Source: an uncultured Clostridium sp. (GTDB taxonomy: Bacteria > Bacillota > Clostridia > Clostridiales > Clostridiaceae). From it: a stretch of 8,890 nucleotides of DNA. Within the stretch, counting starts at the first letter, position 1. The number at the start of each line of letters is the position of its first letter. The notes beneath the pieces are model-generated. The model made no database searches and was not told where the DNA came from. It was given only the letters and a program-made list of their open reading frames with translations. The stretch spans positions 1 to 8,890 of the forward strand of contig CAKVNP010000068.1 of NCBI GenBank assembly GCA_934777095.1, written 5' to 3'. The position numbers were made by a program, and so were the translations under genes. This document shows positions 1 through 5,082 of this stretch, piece after piece.

Positions 1-17
1 GTTTTAAGGAGTTTGGA

Positions 18-254
18 ATGATAAATAATAAAAGAGTAATTAATTTAAATAATTCCATTTATGAAATTCAAAGTGAAAATCCTGAAATTGTTCAAGTTTT
101 ATTTGAATTAGGATTTCATGATATTGTAAAGTCAGGAATGATAAATACTGCGGGAAGGTTTATGACAATTAAGAAGGGTGCAGCTATGAAAAGGATAGAT
201 ATAGATTTAATTAAGAGAACGTTATTTGAAAAAGGATATAAAGTAGAAGAATAG
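18..254 (+). CDS. DUF1858 domain protein, small
   Basis: This 78-residue protein is essentially one DUF1858 domain. Visible family features are the N-terminal INLNNSIYEI strand/helix, a PEIVQVLFELGF helix, and the signature around GMINTAGRFMTIKKGAAM (about residues 40-57) followed by a final helix. DUF1858 is a small domain often found beside, or fused to, ScdA/RIC-like and hemerythrin-type proteins of anaerobes; its biochemical role is not settled. The start is supported by AAGGAG at 6-11, six bases before the ATG. The stop codon overlaps the ribosome binding site of the next gene (TAGGAGG at 252-258), so translation of the two is probably coupled. The upstream promoter is outside the window. 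The family call is firm; a role in iron-centre or redox handling is inference from the neighbour. Confidence 0.85.
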   Translation: MINNKRVINLNNSIYEIQSENPEIVQVLFELGFHDIVKSGMINTAGRFMTIKKGAAMKRIDIDLIKRTLFEKGYKVEE

Positions 255-263
255 GAGGATATT

Positions 264-1481
264 ATGAGTGAATATATAAATAATAGAGAAATTAGAAAAA
301 ATACTATAAAAGATATAATTAAGCAATTACATGAAGGAAAAAGTGTAGAAGAAGTGAAACAACAATTTGATGATGTGTTTAAAGGGGTTTCAGCAGCTGA
401 AATATCAGAAGCAGAAGCTGCTTTAGTTATGGAAGGTGTACCAGTAGAAGAAATACAAAAACTATGTGATGTTCATGCAACTGTATTTAAAGGTTCTATT
501 GAAGAGATACATAATGAACAAAATAACGATCCTGCAAAAGTACCAGGACACCCTGTAAATATGTTAGTGAGCGAAAATAGAGAAATTGAAAAGATTATTA
601 AGAATGAAATACGTCCAAATCTAAATAATATTTCAAAAAAGGATAGCTTTGATAAATTAGTCAAAGGAATAGATAAGCTTTCTCAAATAGATATACATTA
701 TTTAAAAAAGGAAAATTTAATGTTCCCTTATATGGAAAAGTACGAAATAACTGCTCCTCCTAAAGTTATGTGGGGAGTTGATGATGAAATACGTACAGCA
801 ATTAAGGCAGTAAAAGCATTATTAACTAAATCTTTTACAGATGAAGCTAAAATAGTGAAGAATATTGAAGTAATGATAGAAAAAGTAGAGGAAATGATCT
901 TTAAAGAAGAAAATATTATGATACCGATGCTTACTGAAAAATTGACGCAAGATGAATGGAAAGCTATTGCCGATGAAAGTGATCAATTTGGTTTCTTAGT
1001 AGATAATGTACCAAAGTGGATACCTGAAAAGAAATTGGGGAATTTAGTATTTAAAAAAGAAGATAAGGTAGAAGAAGGAGGAATAAAATTACCTACTGGC
1101 TCTTTTAAAGTAAGCGAATTAGAATATGTACTAAATACGCTTCCTTTTGATATAACTTTTGTGGATAAAAATGATTTAGTAAAGTATTTTTCTCAAGGAG
1201 AAGAAAGAATATTTCCTAGAACAAAGGCAGTAATAGGACGTGAAGTATCTAATTGTCACCCACCAGCAAGTGTACATATTGTAGAAAAGATTGTAGAAGA
1301 TTTTAAGTCAGGAAAGAAAGATAATGAAGATTTCTGGATTAATATGGGGGGGCAATTTATCTTAATCCGCTACTTTGCAGTTAGAAATAAAGATGGTGAA
1401 TATCTAGGAGTATTAGAAGTTACACAAAATATTAAACCAATTCAAGAATTAACTGGTGAAAAACGTTTAGTAAGTGAATAA
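264..1481 (+). CDS. DUF438 / hemerythrin-like / PAS domain protein
   Basis: This 405-residue protein has three parts. DUF438 covers about residues 10-85 and ends in the typical LCDVHATVFKGSIEEIH segment (H72, H83). A hemerythrin-like helical region covers about 90-245, with H96 in PGHPV, H145 in HYLKKENLMFP and a later KEENIMIP segment. A PAS domain covers about 275-395 and carries CHPP at 331-334. Proteins of this architecture occur in anaerobes and are suspected of sensing or handling oxygen, nitric oxide or iron centres; the substrate is not established. The hemerythrin-like part has few histidines, so a classical di-iron site cannot be assumed. The PAS CHPP motif could bind a metal or cofactor, which is inference. 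The protein looks cytoplasmic, with no signal peptide. It starts nine bases after the stop of the DUF1858 gene, with a strong AGGAGG at 253-258, and is followed after 40 bases by the cupin gene. A run of seven Gs (1346-1352) lies in the PAS region. Confidence 0.88.
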   Translation: MSEYINNREIRKNTIKDIIKQLHEGKSVEEVKQQFDDVFKGVSAAEISEAEAALVMEGVPVEEIQKLCDVHATVFKGSIEEIHNEQNNDPAKVPGHPVNMLVSENREIEKIIKNEIRPNLNNISKKDSFDKLVKGIDKLSQIDIHYLKKENLMFPYMEKYEITAPPKVMWGVDDEIRTAIKAVKALLTKSFTDEAKIVKNIEVMIEKVEEMIFKEENIMIPMLTEKLTQDEWKAIADESDQFGFLVDNVPKWIPEKKLGNLVFKKEDKVEEGGIKLPTGSFKVSELEYVLNTLPFDITFVDKNDLVKYFSQGEERIFPRTKAVIGREVSNCHPPASVHIVEKIVEDFKSGKKDNEDFWINMGGQFILIRYFAVRNKDGEYLGVLEVTQNIKPIQELTGEKRLVSE

Positions 1482-1488
1482 ATTTTAG

Positions 1489-1502
1489 TTTAGATATCTA
1501 AA
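1489..1502. repeat. 14-bp perfect palindrome before the cupin gene
   Basis: TTTAGATATCTAAA is a perfect palindrome in the 40-base gap between the DUF438 gene and the cupin gene, ending five bases before the cupin ribosome binding site (AAGGAG, 1508-1513). It could be a protein-binding site or a small RNA hairpin near the ribosome site. In sequence this AT-rich a chance palindrome is also possible. It has no T-tail, so it is not a terminator. Confidence 0.3.
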
Positions 1503-1521
1503 AAGATAAGGAGATGTTTAT

Positions 1522-1836
1522 ATGTTAGATAATAATACTGAAATAAAATGCAATATTAATGAAGTAAAAGAGGGCAAAAAAATTGTTGCAATGAATAAAA
1601 AGTTTAAAACAATCTGTTTTGTTTTTGAAGAGGGAAAAGGATTGCCTAATCATAGCCATAATGGATATGCAAGTATTTTTGTTTATGAAGGAAAGGTTGA
1701 TTTTGAATTTATAGGTGGAGAAAAGTATGAATTAAATGCGGGAGATTTTATGCCTTTTGATGCAAGAGAAGAACATAATGTAATTGCTAAGATAAAGAGC
1801 AAGGTATTAGTCACAATTTCAGAAGCATTGACATAA
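1522..1836 (+). CDS. small single-domain cupin protein
   Basis: This 104-residue protein is a single conserved-barrel cupin. Motif 1 is seen at residues 40-57 with H44 and H46 (PNHSHNGYASIFVYEG), and motif 2 at 74-86 with H85 (GDFMPFDAREEHNV). The metal-binding glutamate usual in motif 1 is not seen: Tyr49/Ala50 occupy that area, so any metal would be held by three histidines. Small cupins of this kind bind metals or small ligands, and the substrate cannot be read from sequence. The start follows AAGGAG at 1508-1513 with eight bases of spacing. It is the last gene of the DUF1858-DUF438-cupin run, since a strong terminator begins 14 bases after its stop. Co-transcription suggests a part in the same stress or redox function, which is inference. 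Confidence 0.85.
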   Translation: MLDNNTEIKCNINEVKEGKKIVAMNKKFKTICFVFEEGKGLPNHSHNGYASIFVYEGKVDFEFIGGEKYELNAGDFMPFDAREEHNVIAKIKSKVLVTISEALT

Positions 1837-1853
1837 ATAAAAAATAGTATAAT
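1828..1853 (+). promoter_or_regulatory. possible promoter for the Crp/Fnr gene, nested in a terminator
   Basis: A perfect TATAAT lies at 1848-1853. A perfect TTGACA lies at 1828-1833, inside the last cupin codons, but the spacing is only 14 bases, shorter than the usual 16-18. If the -10 box is used, transcription would begin near 1860, within the left arm of the terminator hairpin, and the new transcript could not fold the full hairpin. The regulator gene has no other obvious promoter in the 78-base gap, which adds some weight. Confidence 0.35.
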
Positions 1854-1890
1854 ACTTAAATGATATTGTATATCATTTAAGTATTTTTTT
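1851..1890 (+). terminator. intrinsic terminator after the cupin gene
   Basis: A perfect 16-bp inverted repeat (1851-1866 and 1870-1885) with a TGT loop is followed by a run of T to 1890. It ends the DUF1858-DUF438-cupin transcript. The stem is AT-rich but long. It separates this operon from the Crp/Fnr regulator gene, which must then have its own promoter or rely on read-through. Confidence 0.85.
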
Positions 1891-1913
1891 ACATATATGA
1901 ATGGAGAATAAAA

Positions 1914-2615
1914 ATGCGAAATTGTTGTGAGAATTGTAGAAAAGATGTGTGTGCAAAAAAAATTCCTATTTTTAGTACTTTAGATTCATGCGAGCTATCA
2001 GAAATAGTAGATAGAATAATCCATAAGGAGTATAAAAAGAAAGAGCTTATTTTTTCAGAAGGAAATAAAGCAAATACGCTTTATTTTGTAAATGAAGGTA
2101 AAATCAAAATATATAAATATACTAAAGATGGCAAAGAGCAGATATTATACCTGCTTTCAGAGGGAGAATTTTTTGGTGAATTAAATATATTAAAAGAATC
2201 TAAATATGGATTTAATGCTGAAGCAATTGAAGATTGTAAGATATGTACTTTAAGCAAGGATGACTTAAAAGATTTATTAATAAAAAAACCGATAATTTCA
2301 ATTAAAATGTTAGAAGCACTAACTGAAAGAATTACAAGTGTAGAAAATTTAGTGCAAAATATTGCTACTAATGATGTCAATTCTAAAATTGCATATCTAT
2401 TAGTGAGCTTAGCCGATAAATATGGAATAGAGAATGCAGGTTGTATTATAATAAATCTTCCAATGAATAGAGAAGACATGGCTAATTATATTGGGATTAC
2501 TAGAGAAACTTTAAGCCGAAAATTAAAAAAGTTTGAAGAGGATGGTTTAATCCAAATCGTTGGTACAAAGAAAATAGTAATCTTAAATAAGACAGAATTA
2601 AAAGATTATATTTAA
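1914..2615 (+). CDS. Crp/Fnr-family transcription regulator with N-terminal cysteine cluster
   Basis: This 233-residue regulator has the usual Crp/Fnr layout. A cyclic-nucleotide-binding-like beta-roll covers about residues 20-125 (GEFFGELNIL at 84-93), a dimer helix about 125-155, and a winged helix-turn-helix about 160-233. The N-terminus is cysteine-rich (C4, C5, C8, C13, with C26 further on). C111, in the DCKIC segment, sits where FNR has its fourth cluster ligand (C122). This suggests an iron-sulfur or thiol-based redox sensor, but ligand assignment is inference. The recognition helix reads ITRETLSRKL, with R197, E198, S201 and R202. E, S and R match FNR, while R197 is a Crp-like feature. 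The ribosome site is GGAG at 1903-1906. The gene lies upstream of a flavodoxin, with a Crp/Fnr-type box between them, so the flavodoxin is the first candidate target. There is no terminator between the two. Confidence 0.92.
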   Translation: MRNCCENCRKDVCAKKIPIFSTLDSCELSEIVDRIIHKEYKKKELIFSEGNKANTLYFVNEGKIKIYKYTKDGKEQILYLLSEGEFFGELNILKESKYGFNAEAIEDCKICTLSKDDLKDLLIKKPIISIKMLEALTERITSVENLVQNIATNDVNSKIAYLLVSLADKYGIENAGCIIINLPMNREDMANYIGITRETLSRKLKKFEEDGLIQIVGTKKIVILNKTELKDYI

Positions 2616-2637
2616 CATTTGATTTGAATCACATTTT
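2614..2637 (+). promoter_or_regulatory. Crp/Fnr-type operator upstream of the flavodoxin gene
   Basis: The core TTGAT-TTGA-ATCAC (2619-2632) matches the FNR consensus TTGAT-N4-ATCAA at nine of ten positions. Widened, the half-sites AACATTTGAT and ATCACATTTT are symmetric at eight of ten positions. The site also fits the Crp-like pattern TGTGA-N6-TCACA at nine of ten. The centre is at 2625.5. It lies directly after the regulator gene and 80 bases before the flavodoxin start. Confidence 0.72.
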
Positions 2638-2654
2638 TATTTGCAGGAATGTTT

Positions 2655-2660
2655 TATATT
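2655..2660 (+). promoter_or_regulatory. predicted -10 box of the flavodoxin promoter
   Basis: TATATT at 2655-2660 predicts a transcription start near 2667, which is 41.5 bp from the centre of the Crp/Fnr box. The expected -35 position (2632-2637) reads CATTTT, a poor match to TTGACA and overlapping the operator. This is the arrangement expected for activator-dependent transcription. The flavodoxin leader would be about 33 bases. Confidence 0.5.
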
Positions 2661-2699
2661 TATTACATAAAGTAAATAAAATAAAAGTGAGGTAAACAA

Positions 2700-3119
2700 A
2701 TGAAAATAATATATTGGAGTCAAACAGGAAATACAGAGGCAATAGCTGAATTAATTAAAATAGGAATAGAACAAGCTGGTAAAACAGCTGAATTAACACA
2801 AGTATCAGAAATATCAGTAGAGAATATTCTAAATGAAGAAATGCTAATTATAGGATGTCCATCTTGTGGTGTTGAATCTTTAGATGAAACTGAAATGGAA
2901 CCATTCATTAGTTCATTAGAAGGAAAAATCGAAGGAAAGAAAATTGCACTATTTGGTTCATATGGATGGGGAAATGGTGAATGGATGGATGAATGGGAAG
3001 AAAGAATGAAATCATATGGTGGAATTCTTATAAGTGAAGGCTTAAGAATAAATGAGGCCCCTGAAGATGAAAATGAATGTATAGAATTTGGTAAGCTTAT
3101 TGCGAATCAATATAATTAA
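2700..3119 (+). CDS. flavodoxin, short-chain clostridial type
   Basis: This 139-residue protein is an FMN-binding electron carrier of the short-chain flavodoxin family and acts in the cytoplasm, passing low-potential electrons between redox enzymes. The phosphate-binding loop SQTGNTE is at residues 7-13. The second FMN loop is PSCGVE (54-59), and the aromatic loop SYGWGNGEW (87-95) has Trp90 where the C. beijerinckii protein has its flavin-stacking Trp. Length is normal for the family. Compared with the MGDE loop (56-59) of C. beijerinckii flavodoxin as I remember it, Met56 is Cys and Asp58 is Val here, while Glu59 is kept; with Cys53 this creates a CPSC motif beside the flavin. The start follows GAGG at 2689-2692. 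Control by the adjacent Crp/Fnr regulator is suggested by the operator at 2614-2637. Confidence 0.95.
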   Translation: MKIIYWSQTGNTEAIAELIKIGIEQAGKTAELTQVSEISVENILNEEMLIIGCPSCGVESLDETEMEPFISSLEGKIEGKKIALFGSYGWGNGEWMDEWEERMKSYGGILISEGLRINEAPEDENECIEFGKLIANQYN

Positions 3120-3156
3120 AAAAATCCATGATAAACTATCATGGATTTTTTTAATT
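3114..3156. terminator. bidirectional terminator shared by flavodoxin and thioredoxin-like genes
   Basis: A perfect 20-bp inverted repeat (3114-3133 and 3137-3156) has a three-base loop. An A-run on the left arm and a T-run on the right arm let it terminate in both directions. It contains the stop codons of both converging genes (flavodoxin 3117-3119, thioredoxin-like 3151-3153 on the minus strand). The central 35 bases recur with one loop change at 4922-4956. Confidence 0.9.
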
Positions 3157-3501
3157 TATCATATCTATTATTTCATTTTCAGACATTGAAGAATCACAAC
3201 GAATTTCAATATTGCCATGCTTCTGGACAATAAATCCAGGGACAGTTACAATATTATATTTATCTCTAAAAGAAGTAATTTCTTCATCAGAGGAGTCAGC
3301 ACTATTAATGTAATAAATTGATGTATTTATTTCACTTTTTATGCTGCTTAATTTTTTAGCAAATTTACGACAATATGGACATGTTTCTCGGCCAATATAA
3401 ATAACGGCTAATTTATCTTTTAATAATAACTCCATTGCTTCTGCCGAAAAAATTTTCTTGAATGATTTAATATCTTCTTTATAGGTATCTTCATTAGTCA
3501 T
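3151..3501 (-). CDS. thioredoxin-fold protein with CPYC motif (PedC-like)
   Basis: The active-site motif CPYC (residues 41-44) sits in IGRETCPYCRKF after a beta strand, and a cis-proline-like TVPG (86-89) follows at the expected distance, so this is a thioredoxin fold. The IGRETCPYCRKF pattern resembles the thioredoxin-like proteins of Firmicutes annotated as bacteriocin transport accessory proteins (PedC type). No bacteriocin gene is visible here, so a general thiol-disulfide role is as likely. There is no signal peptide, so it should act in the cytoplasm. I chose the ATG at 3499-3501 (116 residues) because TGGAGG lies at 3509-3514 on the minus strand, seven bases before it. An in-frame ATG at 3531 would add ten residues but has only AT-rich sequence before it. 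It converges on the flavodoxin gene. Confidence 0.85.
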   Translation of the reverse strand: MTNEDTYKEDIKSFKKIFSAEAMELLLKDKLAVIYIGRETCPYCRKFAKKLSSIKSEINTSIYYINSADSSDEEITSFRDKYNIVTVPGFIVQKHGNIEIRCDSSMSENEIIDMIN

Positions 3502-3589
3502 GATAAATCCTCCATAAGTATTAAAATACATTATTTATTTTTTATATAATTAGAAGAAAATATACTATATTTTTTAGTAAACAGAACTA

Positions 3590-3626
3590 TTATGGAGATA
3601 GAGAATTATTTAGTATATCTCCATAA
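3590..3626. repeat. 11-bp inverted repeat in the divergent intergenic region
   Basis: TTATGGAGATA (3590-3600) and TATCTCCATAA (3616-3626) form a perfect 11-bp inverted repeat with a 15-base spacer. It lies between the divergently read thioredoxin-like gene and the membrane-protein gene, about 60 bases upstream of the latter's promoter. There is no T-tail, so it is more like an operator or a stem in the thioredoxin-gene leader region. No regulator can be named. Confidence 0.45.
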
Positions 3627-3684
3627 GAATGCTTTTAAGCTAAATGAAAACCTTATGAAAAGGGATAATAATCAAAGAGAAAAA

Positions 3685-3713
3685 TTGACATAAAAAAAAT
3701 GCAGCATTATAAT
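3685..3713 (+). promoter_or_regulatory. consensus sigma-A promoter for the membrane-protein gene
   Basis: TTGACA (3685-3690), exactly 17 bases, then TATAAT (3708-3713): a perfect match to the vegetative promoter consensus. Transcription should begin near 3720, giving a leader of about 28 bases that carries AGGGG (3735-3739) before the ATG at 3748. This predicts strong, probably constitutive transcription. Confidence 0.88.
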
Positions 3714-3747
3714 TTATTGGAAGTAAAAGGAAATAGGGGTTGCTAAT

Positions 3748-4884
3748 ATGTTAAGTATTCTTAAAACTGCAATAATAACTATAATTATTTCATTTATTTC
3801 AGGAGTTCTCTTAGATTATTATAGAAATTATGCTCCTAGAATAGTATGTAATATTGGAAGAACTAAGGTAATAAAAAGAGACAACAAAAAAGAAAAGATT
3901 TATTTTCTTACTATTAGAAATATTTCTAAAAAGACAATTCACGATTTAAATATTAATATTACTGCTAATTGCAATAACTTAAAACTTCATAATTCAAAAA
4001 TTACTAACGGGTTAAAATATGATATTTCAAATGAAAATAATATGTATAATATTTCAGTGCCTTTCTTAAGCAAAAATGATGAATTTACTACTAAAGTTTT
4101 ATTAGAAGAACAAAATGATTTAAAAGTTAAGCCAAGTATAAGTTTACGTTCACCTGAAAATTTTAAAAGAGTAGATAAAAGTAAAGCTGATTATTTTAAA
4201 GATACTAATAGGGAAAGCAATAGCGATAAAATAGAAGAGATATTATTTAGAAATAAAAAGGTAATAATCGGAGTAATATCAGTGCTTGTAGTTGCATTTG
4301 CTGGAATTATGGTAAAAGAATATTATAATAATTTGAATAACAATAGTAAAATTTATGAAAATACAAATAACTCAAGTAATATATTAAATAGTCCAAGTAC
4401 AAACACAAATTCTAATAATAATACTGCTAATGTAGTGCCAGATAATAATAATTTACGGCAAAGTGGGAATGAAGGAGATGGGAGCAGCAATTATGATAAT
4501 AGCAGCAATATTTATTCAACGGAACCTAATAGTACTTTAGGAGATGAAAGTGAAACAAATGAAAAGCAAAATCAAAATGATGATGAAAACTCAAATGAAA
4601 ATCAAACACAAGCTGAAGAGCCAGCTAGTGGAGTAAATGATACTTCTACTGAAGGCAGTAGTGGAAATCTTAATAATGAAAAAGAAAGTAATGGTACAGG
4701 AGAAACCTCTAATAATGAAGATACATCACAAAATAGTCAATCTTCTGATAATTCGGCAAATAATAATTCAACTTCTGGCGATGAATCTGGACAGGGTAAT
4801 AGTTCTGATAATCCTGCTCCAACTGCTTCAGGAAATACAGAAACAGGTAATGGAAGTGGCAATGTAAATGAGAAAACTCCATAA
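3748..4884 (+). CDS. unknown two-helix membrane protein with Asn/Ser-rich tail
   Basis: I do not recognise this 378-residue protein. Residues 5-22 form a hydrophobic segment (TAIITIIISFISGVLL). Residues about 30-135 look like a beta-rich domain (alternating patterns such as IYFLTIRNIS and INITANC). A second hydrophobic helix lies at 172-189 (VIIGVISVLVVAFAGIMV), preceded by RNKK. From about 192 to the end the protein is low complexity: Asn, Ser, Gly, Thr, Glu and Asp with almost no hydrophobic residues. The basic middle domain suggests it faces the cytoplasm and the tail faces outside, by the positive-inside rule; this is inference. No LPXTG sorting signal, lipobox or enzyme motif is visible. 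The start has AGGGG at 3735-3739 and a perfect promoter upstream. The gene stands alone, ending 38 bases before a terminator. Possible roles are cell-envelope sensing or surface coating, but neither is shown. Confidence 0.8.
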   Translation: MLSILKTAIITIIISFISGVLLDYYRNYAPRIVCNIGRTKVIKRDNKKEKIYFLTIRNISKKTIHDLNINITANCNNLKLHNSKITNGLKYDISNENNMYNISVPFLSKNDEFTTKVLLEEQNDLKVKPSISLRSPENFKRVDKSKADYFKDTNRESNSDKIEEILFRNKKVIIGVISVLVVAFAGIMVKEYYNNLNNNSKIYENTNNSSNILNSPSTNTNSNNNTANVVPDNNNLRQSGNEGDGSSNYDNSSNIYSTEPNSTLGDESETNEKQNQNDDENSNENQTQAEEPASGVNDTSTEGSSGNLNNEKESNGTGETSNNEDTSQNSQSSDNSANNNSTSGDESGQGNSSDNPAPTASGNTETGNGSGNVNEKTP

Positions 4885-4921
4885 TAAAAAAATATATATA
4901 ATTATAAAGATAGCACCAAAT

Positions 4922-4956
4922 AAAAAAATCCATGATAAAATATCATGGATTTTTTA
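4922..4956. terminator. terminator hairpin, near-copy of the one at 3114-3156
   Basis: A 15-bp perfect stem (4923-4937 and 4941-4955) with an AAA loop has an A-run on one side and a T-run on the other, so it can act in both directions. It ends the membrane-protein transcript and lies 22 bases beyond the stop of the minus-strand gene fragment at 4978-5082. Over 35 bases it equals the core of the 3114-3156 hairpin except for one loop base and the last base. Confidence 0.85.
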
Positions 4957-4977
4957 TTAGTTAAATATATTTTAGTA

Positions 4978-5082
4978 TTATCTCGCAATCCATTCTTTTA
5001 CTGCTGGATTTTGACATGCGCATGAATCAGCATCTGTTTTAGTTACACTTTGAATTCTACGATGGGCAAACTGTTGAGCATA
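4978..5082 (-). pseudogene. possible C-terminal fragment of a lost minus-strand gene
   Basis: Read on the minus strand, 34 codons are open and end at TAA (4978-4980), with a TAG just upstream (5083-5085). There is no ATG. The peptide includes DADSCACQNPAVKEWIAR, whose varied composition with Trp, Cys and Pro is unlike translated noise in such AT-rich DNA. The bidirectional hairpin at 4922-4956 lies at the right place to be its terminator. The product is not recognised. It may be the tail of a gene whose front has been deleted; the short length keeps confidence low. Confidence 0.4.

Noticed and set aside
2081..2479. Long minus-strand open frame inside the Crp/Fnr gene
   Set aside because: It is antisense to a clear family member, has no ribosome site, and encodes a biased Ile/Ser/Leu-rich peptide.
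3502..3531. Upstream ATG giving a 126-residue thioredoxin-like protein
   Set aside because: No ribosome site precedes it, while TGGAGG lies seven bases before the ATG at 3501, and the family similarity begins after the later start.
4637..4933. Overlapping open frames on both strands within the Asn-rich tail
   Set aside because: They are by-products of the repetitive AAT/AAC-rich codons; no ribosome sites or protein-like composition support them.
5011..5039. TTGACA at 5011-5016 as a nagA promoter
   Set aside because: No -10 box lies at 16-18 bases; the matching region reads CTGTTT, and it falls inside the minus-strand gene fragment.
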